The position numbers and the translations under genes were made by a program. Below, piece after piece: positions 54,901 through 62,328 of a DNA stretch of 64,000 nucleotides. The notes under the pieces were generated by a model. The model did no database searches and was not told where the DNA came from. It saw nothing but the letters and a program-made list of their open reading frames with translations. The DNA is taken from positions 1-64,000 of the forward strand of contig PBLA01000028.1 of NCBI GenBank assembly GCA_002722245.1, in the 5' to 3' direction. The stretch is from Flavobacteriales bacterium (GTDB lineage Bacteria > Bacteroidota > Bacteroidia > Flavobacteriales_C > GCA-002722245). Position 1 is the first letter of the stretch, and every line of letters begins with the position of its first letter.

Positions 54901-55921
54901 CCGTCATATTACCTGAAGCATCTGAACGATTGGAGGCGAAATAGGCTATATTCTCTTGCATATCGCTCACATAGAGTATATCATCTGCTGGTGAATTAAC
55001 CGAAAAGCCTATGTTTTTTGCTGGACCCCATAAATTCGTAATGGTATCTAACTGACTGCGAAAAATATCATATCCACCAATGCTATTATGCCCTTTTGAT
55101 GCAAAATATAAAACGCGCCCATTGGGATGTAGGTAAGGATAATCTTCGTCTAGAGGTGTATTTACAAGAGGGCCTAAATTAATTGGTTCACTAAACGTCC
55201 CATCGGGCATTTTTTGGATTTTAAAAATATCTTTACCCCCAATACTTCCTGATGTATTGTAACTTGAAAGGTAAATGGTTTCATTCATTGGATGATGAAC
55301 AATCAGTGAGTATTCATCCGCCTTTTTATCTGCTGCCACTAAAAACTCTTCAGGTGTTACAATAATATTTCTTTTCATCGAACCAAGTCTGTACGACCTG
55401 AAAAACTCTGTTTCACCTACAGATTTTTTTGAGACAACATCCATCTTTTTAAAGTTTGATATCAAACTCATTGCTGTTGCACACTGCCGAATAAGAGCAC
55501 TAATTTGAAGGGATTTTACGTCTTTACCCTTTCCAATTTTTTGGAACTTTTTGTATTGCTTTGTAGCTGACTCAAAATCATAATTCATTTGAAGAGCCTT
55601 CCCATAAAAGTAAAAAGCAACAGGGTCAACTTGACCATCTTTTTGTGTAGCAAAGTTTAGATACGACAGGGCTTTTGCTTTATCTTCAGTGGCAATTAAT
55701 AAACAGGCTCCATACTTGTAATTAAAGTTAGGATCCTGCGGATGATTGGCAACCAATGTAGAGTAAAGCTCTAAACATTGTTTATAACGCTCCGACTTAA
55801 AATGTTTATCGGCAGTTTTGATGAGATCTTTCTCATCGTCGAAATCCCCCATAAAGGCAGACAACGATACTAAAACCACGAATAAAGCAACAAGCTTATA
55901 TGCCCATGTGCTTTTATGCAT
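48914..55921 (-). CDS. Giant TPR / PD40 / coiled-coil protein with three SPOR domains
   Basis: A 2335-residue exported protein. Order: signal peptide (1 to about 25), TPR-like region (about 30-165), PD40 beta-propeller blades (about 200-335; LYFASKGHNSIGGYDIFRS type), carboxypeptidase-regulatory-like domain (about 350-430), about 1,450 residues of E/K/A/Q-rich, mostly coiled-coil sequence (about 480-1930), then three SPOR domains (starting near 1979, 2139 and 2247) with YQVQVGAF, YTVQVGVY and FKVQVGAY. SPOR domains bind glycan strands without stem peptides in peptidoglycan. The N-terminal half matches PorE-type proteins, but SPOR takes the place of OmpA. Probable role: envelope-spanning scaffold tied to septal or remodelled peptidoglycan. 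Confidence 0.88.
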   Translation of the reverse strand: MHKSTWAYKLVALFVVLVSLSAFMGDFDDEKDLIKTADKHFKSERYKQCLELYSTLVANHPQDPNFNYKYGACLLIATEDKAKALSYLNFATQKDGQVDPVAFYFYGKALQMNYDFESATKQYKKFQKIGKGKDVKSLQISALIRQCATAMSLISNFKKMDVVSKKSVGETEFFRSYRLGSMKRNIIVTPEEFLVAADKKADEYSLIVHHPMNETIYLSSYNTSGSIGGKDIFKIQKMPDGTFSEPINLGPLVNTPLDEDYPYLHPNGRVLYFASKGHNSIGGYDIFRSQLDTITNLWGPAKNIGFSVNSPADDILYVSDMQENIAYFASNRSDASGNMTVYKILPNTSETPVVIVKGQVEIEGSRNHTAKITVYNSMGEELAEYHSHQAGSFIMTLEEDVSYTVGVSAPGRGESKTKLVVPPKTSASMLSKKFVVGSGKIVIDEGEALASDEAINELLRKSALLDVNQGKDVDFNSAIERPESSKKKKSTAASENSAPSLTSNESDTYENIEDGILAEAEAEMNEIIAQKENLEKQVNASYTVANKKKAKANVNRYEIEQISEEIEKANSLSEKETAQANLEKKKTELKSNAASATASIELAKAKERELLVVEKQEELSKTYVNAIKKARASNNSMAAIKELERVREELEQIQEEIKKVKENDGSAITFAKADAAKKKVADLELKKQVLEKDLSDVKNQQKNLQEQSDATRNKGMKEEFALQIQELNDELAEIKIESNVNQAELVAAQSEYEVLSSTQNIYDEVYAQAEIESGDLKSADQIRTIQQDVERENMKSEELLGVKESPEEKTNNEAEEIKEVFQVMDEKAKVSPQEEYSAEIAKAKLEQETLESIQSEIVMLQSARAGALDKKQIQELNDKLEELKKQEENTLEDLKKYVERAQDKAQSLPRNAKLASSESIEVLSDLSNQISSYEEQAKNSSSLPKTQPLTYDIATITDSEMDALIADKLNVVQYDVLPSEDDFSNNGNINDQLIALKKDAVNDLILANKAQIQFEIDGGIGEAPEAKKLQENAQAKQFEQTQLIQQTTEKIFETKTQRVSEIVNEFPAVMTDEADEIARSIKKTWENAQSKRNLVNSALDTKEQIGLLNEATQIEKQALALQGDLLKLIQTKKEEIIKDETMTSEPIVSASTENKTILTTENANENTNTDSGEMEIARDAANQKEVEFTPEITDESVDISSNENEVMLGSVEKEGQFNDLSSKKSSSLNEGNEVVKDNLANSSTIEGILAVVNPEDFNLNDPSEEAVKYANQQGYGIKREHNFGYSGTEGIVEAKNKAENLEELALDYFYKAQTLKQNAEDSPSQSKKLLKSADKMMAKGQKAQAKANVAYGELNKEELNYNKKEIEFMLEYDEIKQKDSAQLILSASNALIQEAESIRKQADKAPKQERSKLINQAYAKEIEAIRKQNYVISGNLDAENYEEEVVVESPVVTPKNEDNEYTRKAAELRLTADAEKDPAKKRALFEEASKYQKAGNTSRNEKMLARLTTEKSAFENNQKVVIGFREQSNNNLSANKAWGYEQKADSLFAVANELKNNAEQNSNAIERLDQIDRVNEIMGEAKEMQSLAISKYQESKSSPDKEGIDMLFERNDDKAGVDVFVVNNSTETNPGESKLSVDNSDIDSDNAFTNLSDINSVSEDQDDTPPKDDVFVNEDQSISNEVDATRDEKLQDPSLVSASERLNSDQENSAQYNTQDESEETVILQIETSKSPAEVYQSLIAEADETEASEADRVEKIIQLKMDAADDRTKSESLLAQVDELTDEEEITKKINEANTFRAKAEEKEVEAKNQELILKNNVNEAQQKRKEAQMILSEMSEGEQSAISEKVSTNDVNREKVIAYLKDDGTKEKVESEKNVTPDVISSETTMKTSLVDGVENNELENKEEVYVSEDSREEEVGSEGDGPLIPVDLNDNKAVDIQEGEMALLNVEAVEKDMDIDFVVDVAKNYTPNAKIPVDPQMPNGIIYQVQVGAFRQKIDPTIFNGLSPLVGEKTTSGIVRYKVGYFRGFTSANMAKGRIRKLGFNDAFVVVFYNGNRISVEQADEIFNAADDGEKFVYENLIEDELESLKSLGITEEDAEYEPAVEASKIPLVLNAEAINDATQGVNDNGLNNDLLAIDGLFYTVQVGVYRTPRISADLKGVTPLYTEKLSNGFLRYTTGVYRDFGTADERKDDVRVQGIKDAYVTAYKNNKRISAAEARKEEGEINDAPENSGTNQQEENSSENVEVVFKVQVGAYRAPINVETTPVFKELTNYEIASLTASNGMLIYTVGTCKTKQEADDLRQIVVNAGGTDSFVVALVDGKRIPIREALKLVE

Positions 55922-55943
55922 TGATTCAATTCAAATTCAGGTT

Positions 55944-55951
55944 CAAAAATA
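55944..55951 (-). promoter_or_regulatory. Promoter -7 element of the giant SPOR gene
   Basis: TATTTTTG on the minus strand (55951-55944) fits TAnnTTTG, 22 nt before the ATG at 55921; no TTG box seen. Confidence 0.6.
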
Positions 55952-56109
55952 GAACGCTAATATACGATTAATGTTATTGATGACTAATATCTGTTTAGGT
56001 CATTCATACCTATATTTTACATATTTATTTCAGTGTTCATGAAAATTAAATAAACCCACTGAATCAATGTATCTATTTTAACTCTCAAACATTCTATTAT
56101 TATATTGAT

Positions 56110-56117
56110 TACCTTTG
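56110..56117 (+). promoter_or_regulatory. Promoter -7 element of psd
   Basis: TACCTTTG (56110-56117) fits TAnnTTTG. It contains the TTG at 56115 that begins the longest open frame, so that codon cannot be the start; TTG at 56136 is 18 nt downstream. Confidence 0.62.
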
Positions 56118-56135
56118 TATAAAATTGTTACCAAA

Positions 56136-57014
56136 TTGGAAATTAAGTTTATCAATAGAGCGACAGGTCAAATTCAAATGGAAGCTCCTCCAGCGGAGAG
56201 GTTGCTTAAATTTTTATACGACAACCCATTTGGAAAAACTGCCTTTCTAACTATTGCTAGGCGAAAATTCATATCTGAGTTCTATGGTAGAAAAATGAAT
56301 AAACCATCATCTACCAAGAAAATTAAAGACTTTGTGAAAAAATTAGGTATTGATATGACTGAGTCGATCAAATCGATTTCTGAATTTTCAAACTTTAATG
56401 ATTTCTTTTATAGAGAACTTAAACCTAATGCGCGACCAATTGGACAAGGCTTTGTTTCTCCTGGTGATGGCCGATTGTTAGCGTTTGAAAATATTGAAGA
56501 TGTCAACACCTTTTTTGTAAAGGGAAGGGCATTCAACCTAGAAGAGTTTTTAGGTGATCGAGAGCTCGCTGAAAAGAAAAAAAATTCCTCGCTATTTATT
56601 TTAAGATTAGCTCCTAACGATTATCATCGATACCATTTCCCTTACTCAGGTGAGGTTTCAAAAACCACAAAAATTAAAGGAAAATATTTTTCTGTTTCTC
56701 CGTACGCTTTAGCTAAAAACTTTGCAAAAGTATTCTGTGAAAACAAACGCGAATATTGTACAATATCATCCAGTGATAAAGGGGAAATTTTAATTGCTCC
56801 TGTAGGTGCGACAATGGTTGGAAGTATCATTGAGACATTTAAACCATTCACTGCAATAAACAAAGGGGATGAAATGGGGTATTTTGCTTTTGGAGGTTCT
56901 ACTGTTGTCCTTTTAGTAGACAAGGATAAAATTTCAATTGATCAAGATATTTTAACGAATACTAGGAATAAAATTGAAACTTACGTTAAAATGGGTGAAA
57001 CAATTGGGGTATAA
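56136..57014 (+). CDS. psd: Phosphatidylserine decarboxylase
   Basis: About 292 residues from the chosen TTG at 56136 (reads EIKFINRATGQ next, the usual family N-terminus). It converts phosphatidylserine to phosphatidylethanolamine in the inner membrane. Features: FNDFFYRELKPNARP (about 88-102), SPGDGRLLAF (about 107-116), NDYHRYHFPYSGEV (about 160-173), PVGATMVGSI, and the self-cleavage site GGST (FAFGGSTVVLLV, about 261-272), where the Ser becomes the pyruvoyl group. Length and motifs look complete. No upstream ATG is in frame. Confidence 0.92.
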   Translation: MEIKFINRATGQIQMEAPPAERLLKFLYDNPFGKTAFLTIARRKFISEFYGRKMNKPSSTKKIKDFVKKLGIDMTESIKSISEFSNFNDFFYRELKPNARPIGQGFVSPGDGRLLAFENIEDVNTFFVKGRAFNLEEFLGDRELAEKKKNSSLFILRLAPNDYHRYHFPYSGEVSKTTKIKGKYFSVSPYALAKNFAKVFCENKREYCTISSSDKGEILIAPVGATMVGSIIETFKPFTAINKGDEMGYFAFGGSTVVLLVDKDKISIDQDILTNTRNKIETYVKMGETIGV

Positions 57015-57021
57015 AAAGAAA

Positions 57022-57297
57022 TTATCCATACGTACAAGTATACGTAGAATCTAATTTTGCCTCCAAAATAATTTGCTCTCCTACCTCAATTACAACAGCT
57101 GGAGTATCTGATTTACATAAAACGCCATTAATTAGCATCTCACCTGAGGTACATTTCATTGTTTCTTTTGGATTGGCTTTGCCAAAATCATAAAGCCCTT
57201 TTTTAATCAAACCTGCAGTGATTTCTGTTTTACCATCATGAACAAATCCTAAACTTTGAACATTCCCTTCGAAATAATCATTTTTCTTGATTTCCAT
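57022..57297 (-). CDS. ppnP: Pyrimidine/purine nucleoside phosphorylase PpnP
   Basis: A 91-residue single-domain cupin-like protein of the PpnP (DUF1255) family. Matches include NDYFEGNVQSLGF near the N-terminus, AGLIKKGLYDFGKANPKETM, and a C-terminal TYTCTYG. The E. coli homologue phosphorolyses several ribonucleosides to base and ribose-1-phosphate; the same activity is inferred. It converges on psd (7 nt between stops). Confidence 0.88.
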   Translation of the reverse strand: MEIKKNDYFEGNVQSLGFVHDGKTEITAGLIKKGLYDFGKANPKETMKCTSGEMLINGVLCKSDTPAVVIEVGEQIILEAKLDSTYTCTYG

Positions 57298-57378
57298 AGT
57301 CGTATTGTTTGATTTTTTGGAGGATATTTAAATATCCAATAAATAGAAATAAATAATCACCCTAAGGTAAAAGGTGAG

Positions 57379-57507
57379 TTAATAGTTCAATGATGAAGAA
57401 GATTGAGCCTTGGTGTAGGCTGGACATACATCGTGTGTAGGTCTACATGATGCTAAAAATCCACATAACACAATAGCAATCAATCCAATTCCAATATACT
57501 TTCTCAT
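57379..57507 (-). CDS. Small lipoprotein (42 residues)
   Basis: A short gene in the gap between ppnP and coaE. From the ATG at 57507 it encodes 42 residues: MRKYIGIGLIAIVLCGFLAS, then C21 as the lipidated cysteine, then RPTHDVCPAYTKAQSSSSLN and Y. The signal-peptide pattern (basic start, hydrophobic core, LASC lipobox) is textbook. A start 4 codons upstream (57519) is possible. The mature part is only about 22 residues and holds a CPAY motif like those of other small Bacteroidota lipoproteins known to me. Function unknown. The remainder of this gap shows no other feature. Confidence 0.72.
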   Translation of the reverse strand: MRKYIGIGLIAIVLCGFLASCRPTHDVCPAYTKAQSSSSLNY

Positions 57508-57636
57508 TTTATTTTGCATCATTCCAACTTTCAAAGGTTAAAATTACCGTTTAACAACGGAAGTATTTACAAATATATTAAAAGGTTATTAACAGCATGT
57601 TGAAAACAAAAAGACAACACCTAAATTCACAAGATC

Positions 57637-58215
57637 CTACACAAGGGATAATATTGAATTATATAGGTTAAAAATCTTCGGTATTATTTTTTCATTTTCA
57701 TTTCGAATAATAAAATCAGAGCGTTTCTCTTTCTTATTATCTGGCCATTGATTCCCTATAATTTTTTTGACTTCTTCTAACGAACGTTGATCTCTTTTGG
57801 TTACTCTTTTGATGCGAATAATTTCTGAACACGAAACATGCAAAATCCAATCACATTTTTTGTCACCCCCTGTTTCAAATAGAATAGCCGCCTCTTTAAT
57901 TACAAATGGCGCACTTTGGTGTATTTTCCATTGATTGAATGCTTCATCAACTTTAGGGTGGAGGATTGTATTTAGCGTATTTAAACGTTCTTTATCCGAA
58001 AAAACAATTGCCGCTAATTTCACACGATCCAACACACCATTTGTTACTATCTGGTTACCGAATAAATCAACAACCTCTTGTGATACATGACTCGAAAATA
58101 AAATTTCCTTGGATACTTGATCAGCACTAAACACAGGAATACCCATTGTTGTGAAAACATTGCATACCGTAGATTTTCCACTTCCAATCCCTCCAGTAAC
58201 ACCCAATACTTTCAT
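57637..58215 (-). CDS. coaE: Dephospho-CoA kinase
   Basis: About 192 residues from the ATG at 58215. It phosphorylates the 3'-OH of dephospho-CoA, the last step in CoA synthesis. The P-loop is GVTGGIGSGKST (residues 4-15), followed by VFSADQVSKEIL, LHPKVDEAF, EAAILFETGGDKKCDW and KRVTKRDQRS, all typical of CoaE. The ATG overlaps the TAA of the YbbR-like gene (TAATG), a sign of translational coupling; a longer frame from 58239 would add eight residues inside the upstream gene and put the P-loop unusually deep. Confidence 0.94.
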   Translation of the reverse strand: MKVLGVTGGIGSGKSTVCNVFTTMGIPVFSADQVSKEILFSSHVSQEVVDLFGNQIVTNGVLDRVKLAAIVFSDKERLNTLNTILHPKVDEAFNQWKIHQSAPFVIKEAAILFETGGDKKCDWILHVSCSEIIRIKRVTKRDQRSLEEVKKIIGNQWPDNKKEKRSDFIIRNENEKIIPKIFNLYNSILSLV

Positions 58216-59198
58216 TAGTCCTTTAGTTTGGTTATGCATTCAACGCTCGCAGGCTCTACTTTTACTTCACGAACAATATCAGGGTACTTATTTAATTTCA
58301 CCGTTAATTTTTTAAAATTTAATTTGATTTCATTAAAATCAACCTCTGCTACAAAGTCTTTCGGATAAATTTGCGACAGCTCACTAGTGGCACAAATAAA
58401 AGATACTACAACCTCATTGGGGAAAAGTTTAAATTCAAGCGAGTCTGGCGCGTTTTGAATAGTAATTGGAACGTCAAATTGATGTTCTTTTAAAGCATCA
58501 ACTCCTAAAAAGACTCGAACGCTGTCTTGATATAACGAGTCCACGCCAAAGGGAGTAGCTAATTTATAATCGTTATCTAAATTTGTTTCTAATACATCTA
58601 TAATTATTGGTTCTGTTGTTATCGTATCCAAACGATTCAATACAGATTTTGCGCCTCGCACAGTTACTTTATATGGAGAGATTAACGGTTCTTTTAATAA
58701 AAAATGCTCTCGTGCATTCACCACTTCAAAATTGAATTTAGTGATAAGGGACTTTGTAACAATTTCTGAAAACTCAATTTTTATGGTGTCTACTGGGAAA
58801 AGAGAGGATTTAATATTCGTTCCAATTGATCTTATAATTTTTTTCGCATTTAACTTAGGAATCCATATATATTGCTTTCGATCACCTTTTAAAACATGCT
58901 TAGTTTTTGACAAATCGATTTCGATTTGAGGTTGATTAAATCCAAAACTTCTTGATAATAAATCGAAACCTTGAGCCCTAACTTTTACAGGCATGGTACT
59001 CGGAAGCTCACTAATTAACAATTCATCTTCCGGGAAATTTTTATACGAGAAAGCTATTTGTAACTCATCCTCGCGTTCTTCAGAAAAACGTAAAAGCCCC
59101 CATAAAATAGTGGATATTGCAATACAAGCAAGAAAAACCTGCACTTGTTTTTTATCTTGTGGCAATAAACCACCTACTATTTTTTTTAACCTAGCCAA
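58215..59198 (-). CDS. YbbR/CdaR-like domain membrane protein
   Basis: About 327 residues from the chosen TTG at 59198. One N-terminal transmembrane helix (about 20-38, FLACIAISTILWGLL) is followed by repeated YbbR-type beta domains (VKVRAQGFDLLSRSF, VTVRGAKSVLNRLDTI, VDV and VPITIQNAP segments). YbbR/CdaR proteins contact the diadenylate cyclase CdaA in Firmicutes; the Bacteroidota homologues are commonly next to coaE, as here. The longer frame starts with an ATG at 59222 that lies inside the terminator stem of the upstream gene, so I prefer the TTG, though it is not certain. Confidence 0.8.
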   Translation of the reverse strand: MARLKKIVGGLLPQDKKQVQVFLACIAISTILWGLLRFSEEREDELQIAFSYKNFPEDELLISELPSTMPVKVRAQGFDLLSRSFGFNQPQIEIDLSKTKHVLKGDRKQYIWIPKLNAKKIIRSIGTNIKSSLFPVDTIKIEFSEIVTKSLITKFNFEVVNAREHFLLKEPLISPYKVTVRGAKSVLNRLDTITTEPIIIDVLETNLDNDYKLATPFGVDSLYQDSVRVFLGVDALKEHQFDVPITIQNAPDSLEFKLFPNEVVVSFICATSELSQIYPKDFVAEVDFNEIKLNFKKLTVKLNKYPDIVREVKVEPASVECITKLKD

Positions 59199-59208
59199 AA
59201 TTGGACAT

Positions 59209-59231
59209 AAAAAATCCCGCATTGCGGGATT
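59209..59231 (-). terminator. Terminator after the TPR lipoprotein gene
   Basis: A perfect 8-bp stem (59213-59220 with 59224-59231, AATCCCGC/GCGGGATT) followed on the minus strand by T-rich sequence. It lies 17 nt past the lipoprotein stop and covers the alternative ATG (59222-59220) of the YbbR-like gene. Confidence 0.88.
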
Positions 59232-59247
59232 TATTTTTCATTCAACT

Positions 59248-59820
59248 TTACTCTTTGGAGGAATCTTGATCATCTCCAAGTACTGATTGCTCAATCGATG
59301 CTGGATTCATGATTAATTGAACACTTGTTCTGGCGTTCATTCCCCACACGGATGTTCCATATTGCCGCGCTAACTTTTTATACGCCTCTTTTGCTCCCTC
59401 AATATCCTCAAGCACTACCTCTTTGGTACGCCCTATAAAATACATTGATTTAGGAACGATTGAATGGGTAGGAAAAGAATCTACCACATAGTTTAAATAC
59501 TCCAATGCTTTTTTACTGTTTTTTACATTTAGTGATGATATCCCTGCATTACACAAAACCTCAGGAAGTTCTGCTGACTTAGGAAAATCTGCTATTAATG
59601 CATCTACATAGTAAACCAAACTGTCATTTAGTGGTTTTAGACCTGCCTGATCATAATCTTTGGGGTTTTCAAATATTTTATTGAATTCTTCTCTCACCCA
59701 TTCAAATCCAGCAATCAATTCTTTTTCAGAAAGACCTGTCTTTTCAGTGACTTTTGAACCTGACCCACCGCAAGCAATAAGTAAAAAAATTCCTAAAACT
59801 GATACTATTTTGTTTCTCAT
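59248..59820 (-). CDS. TPR-repeat lipoprotein
   Basis: A 190-residue lipoprotein: signal KIVSVLGIFLLIAC with C17 lipidated, then a helical region with TPR-like pairs (about 65-165; EVLCNAGISSLNVKNSKKALEYL, PKSMYFIGRTKE, AKEAYKKLARQYG). The tail is short and acidic. It probably acts as a periplasmic adaptor; no partner is visible. The downstream terminator and the short gap (13 nt) from the deformylase gene suggest it is the last gene of a unit with def, ruvX and possibly the lipoprotein before them. Confidence 0.8.
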   Translation of the reverse strand: MRNKIVSVLGIFLLIACGGSGSKVTEKTGLSEKELIAGFEWVREEFNKIFENPKDYDQAGLKPLNDSLVYYVDALIADFPKSAELPEVLCNAGISSLNVKNSKKALEYLNYVVDSFPTHSIVPKSMYFIGRTKEVVLEDIEGAKEAYKKLARQYGTSVWGMNARTSVQLIMNPASIEQSVLGDDQDSSKE

Positions 59821-59833
59821 GATTCTTATTTAA

Positions 59834-60388
59834 TTAATTAGGAAACCGCATACGGTAACCTGCATGTACATTTCCTTTTGAAATATCGGTTAATTTACGC
59901 TTTATCATTTGTTTTTTCAAAGGATTTATTTTATCTGTGAATAAAATCCCATCAATATGATCATATTCATGTTGAATAATTCTTGCTGCAAGACCTGAAA
60001 ACTCCTCAACATGCTCATTAAATTCCTCATCAAAATATTTTACTTTAACCGTTGAGTTTCTTTTCACATTTTCTCGTATTCCAGGAATGCTTAAACAACC
60101 TTCCTTAAAGGGCCATTCCTCCCCTTTTTCCTCAATGATTTCGGCATTAATGAACACTTTTTTAAACCCATTTAGCTCGGGTTCCTCATCTGAAAAAGGA
60201 CTGGCATCCACCAAAAACAAGCGAATCGCTTTTCCAATTTGAGGAGCGGCTAAACGAACACCTTCAGCACCATACATAGTTTCCCACATATTGGCAATCA
60301 ATTCAGAAAGACCCTCATAATCTTGAGTAATATTTTCCCCCTTTTTTCGCAAAACAGGATCTCCAAATGCAACAATTGGTAATATCAT
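59834..60388 (-). CDS. def: Peptide deformylase
   Basis: A 184-residue metallo-deformylase that removes the formyl group from new N-terminal fMet. The three catalytic motifs are intact: motif 1 GVRLAAPQIG (about 43-52), motif 2 EGCLSIPG (Cys ligand, about 96-103), and motif 3 QHEYDHIDG (HExxH, about 138-146). It is slightly longer than the E. coli enzyme, as usual in Bacteroidota. The ruvX gene upstream ends 38 nt away; def followed by or near ruvX is a recurring layout in this phylum. Confidence 0.96.
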   Translation of the reverse strand: MILPIVAFGDPVLRKKGENITQDYEGLSELIANMWETMYGAEGVRLAAPQIGKAIRLFLVDASPFSDEEPELNGFKKVFINAEIIEEKGEEWPFKEGCLSIPGIRENVKRNSTVKVKYFDEEFNEHVEEFSGLAARIIQHEYDHIDGILFTDKINPLKKQMIKRKLTDISKGNVHAGYRMRFPN

Positions 60389-60426
60389 TCTATAAAAATA
60401 GTTTTTTTTACGTCTTTTATCGAATT

Positions 60427-60846
60427 TTAGGTTCTAGACAATTTATCTAAATAAGATTGAAGAATGATTGCAGCACTTACTTTGTCTAAATTTCCTTTTT
60501 CCTGACGTTTACTCTTTTTCAACCCACTTTCCATAAGCGATTGAGCTGCAATTTTACTTGTAAATCGTTCGTCCTCGCGAATGATTTTAATTCCCTTTAT
60601 ACTACGTGATAAACGAGTGATAAACTGATCAACAAATTCAGAGGCATCTGTTTTTTGATTGTTAAGACCTTTAGGTTCCCCCACAACAACAGCCTCTAAT
60701 TCATATTGCTCCGCATAGTTTTTTATAAATGTGACAACATCCTTGGCGTGTATTGTAGTAAGCGGACTCGCTATTAATTTGAAATCATCTGTTTCAGCAA
60801 CACCAACCCTTTTTGTTCCGTAATCTATACCGAGTATTCTCCCCAT
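60427..60846 (-). CDS. ruvX: Holliday junction resolvase-like RuvX (YqgF)
   Basis: A 139-residue RNase-H-fold protein of the YqgF family. Visible motifs: ILGIDYGTKRVGVAETD (residues 4-20, first catalytic Asp), VVVGEPKGLNNQ (about 53-64), and EDERFTSKIAAQSL (about 95-108, acidic cluster). The family is linked to Holliday-junction resolution and to pre-16S rRNA 5' processing. The start is 2 nt from the stop of the small lipoprotein gene upstream, so they are co-transcribed. Confidence 0.93.
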   Translation of the reverse strand: MGRILGIDYGTKRVGVAETDDFKLIASPLTTIHAKDVVTFIKNYAEQYELEAVVVGEPKGLNNQKTDASEFVDQFITRLSRSIKGIKIIREDERFTSKIAAQSLMESGLKKSKRQEKGNLDKVSAAIILQSYLDKLSRT

Positions 60847-60848
60847 GT

Positions 60849-61217
60849 TTAGTTTGCAATGAAGGTACCAGAGATAATAATCTTATTCGTTCCATCCAGA
60901 GGTTCGAATTCACTTTTTTCATCAATCAATTCTTCATCAATAAACACTTTGATCGTAACATCTGCATTGATATCTGAATGCTCTACTTCAAATTTATACT
61001 CCAGTTCACTTCCGTAAACCTCATGTTTAATTTCTAAAGGAATGCGCACGGTGTCATTTGCTCGCCAGTCCAAGCCCGGGCCCATGATAGTATGCATGTC
61101 TTCAACGTATTCTGCCGACCCTTCAATGGTATATTCAAATACATGCCTCTCATCCAGATTGGAACAACCAACAAGAAAAAAAACAGCAAAAAATATGGTT
61201 ATAATTCTAAATATCAC
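60849..61217 (-). CDS. Small lipoprotein of unknown function
   Basis: A 122-residue lipoprotein beginning with GTG at 61217: hydrophobic IITIFFAVFFLVGC with C18 as the lipid site. The mature part is beta-rich (HVFEYTIEGSAEYV, RIPLEIKHEVYGSELEYKFEV, DVTIKVFIDEELIDEKSEF), suggesting a small immunoglobulin-like or beta-sandwich domain. I do not recognise a family. It is the first gene before ruvX and def, with a 2-nt gap to ruvX. No ATG is available upstream of the signal peptide. Confidence 0.7.
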   Translation of the reverse strand: MIFRIITIFFAVFFLVGCSNLDERHVFEYTIEGSAEYVEDMHTIMGPGLDWRANDTVRIPLEIKHEVYGSELEYKFEVEHSDINADVTIKVFIDEELIDEKSEFEPLDGTNKIIISGTFIAN

Positions 61218-61402
61218 AGTGCTAAATTATAAAATTTAGTAGAAAAGAATTGTTGTTTTGGATTAAAATAGTATGAATTTCATTCAATAAAAATTACAAT
61301 TAAATAACATTACAATACCCTAAAAATCAAACAAATAATAAATTATCGCTTTCTTCGTTTTAATTATACATTAAAAAACTGGACAACACAGGTTAAAAGC
61401 GC

Positions 61403-61410
61403 TATCTTTG
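61403..61410 (+). promoter_or_regulatory. Promoter -7 element of rpoD
   Basis: TATCTTTG (61403-61410) fits TAnnTTTG, 31 nt before the rpoD ATG. It suggests RpoD transcribes its own gene. No TTG box at the standard distance. Confidence 0.68.
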
Positions 61411-61441
61411 TGCGCTAATTGATTAATTATATATAAAGTCT

Positions 61442-62305
61442 ATGAGACAGCTGAAAATTACCCAGTCGATCACGAAGAGAGACAGTATTACATTAGACAA
61501 GTATTTACAAGAAATTGGTAAAGAAGATTTAATCACAGCTGAAGAAGAGGTAGAGTTAGCAAAAAAAATCAAAGCAGGCGATCAGGTTGCTCTTGAACGA
61601 CTAACAAAAGCCAACTTAAGATTCGTAGTATCCGTTGCAAAACAGTATCAAGGTCAAGGACTTACTCTTCCTGATTTAATCAACGAAGGAAACCTTGGAT
61701 TAATTAAAGCAGCTAAACGTTTTGACGAAACTCGAGGATTTAAGTTTATTTCTTATGCAGTATGGTGGATTCGTCAATCGATTATCCAAGCCATTTCTGA
61801 GCAATCTAGAATGGTAAGACTACCACTGAATAAAATTGGAGCGATCAGTAAAATTAACAAGGGTACTTCTCAGTTAGAACAGCAACTTGAGCGAGAGCCG
61901 AATGCTAAAGAAATTTCTGAATTCTTAGATATTTCAGAAAATGAAGTATCCAATGTGATGAATATGAACAGTCGTCATGTGTCTGTAGATGCTCCTTTCG
62001 CAGAAGGTGAAGATCACGGACTATTGGATGTGATGGTAAATAATGATTCTCCGGATGCTGACAACGGGTTACTAAAGGAATCTCTAAACCGAGAAATTAA
62101 GCGATCACTTGCTACACTTACGGAAAGAGAAGCTGAAGTACTGAAATTATTTTATGGTATTGATGGAAATAGAGAAATTTCGTTAGAAGAAATTGGATCT
62201 AAATTTGATTTAACGCGCGAAAGAGTGCGGCAAATTAAAGAAAAAGCCATTAAGAGATTAAAGCATAATTCGAGAAGTAAATTACTACGTGCTTATTTAG
62301 GATAA
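61442..62305 (+). CDS. rpoD: Primary sigma factor RpoD (short Bacteroidota form)
   Basis: A 287-residue sigma-70 that lacks region 1.1, as is normal for Bacteroidota. Region 1.2 is [19 protein letters not shown] (about 15-33), region 2 contains [20 protein letters not shown] and [15 protein letters not shown], region 3 is around 150-200, and region 4.2 ends [20 protein letters not shown] with the helix-turn-helix. It directs RNA polymerase to TTG-N17-23-TAnnTTTG promoters. The terminator follows 24 nt past the stop. Confidence 0.97.
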   Translation: MRQLKITQSITKRDSITLDKYLQEIGKEDLITAEEEVELAKKIKAGDQVALERLTKANLRFVVSVAKQYQGQGLTLPDLINEGNLGLIKAAKRFDETRGFKFISYAVWWIRQSIIQAISEQSRMVRLPLNKIGAISKINKGTSQLEQQLEREPNAKEISEFLDISENEVSNVMNMNSRHVSVDAPFAEGEDHGLLDVMVNNDSPDADNGLLKESLNREIKRSLATLTEREAEVLKLFYGIDGNREISLEEIGSKFDLTRERVRQIKEKAIKRLKHNSRSKLLRAYLG

Positions 62306-62328
62306 ACATTGCTTTTAGATATTTACAG

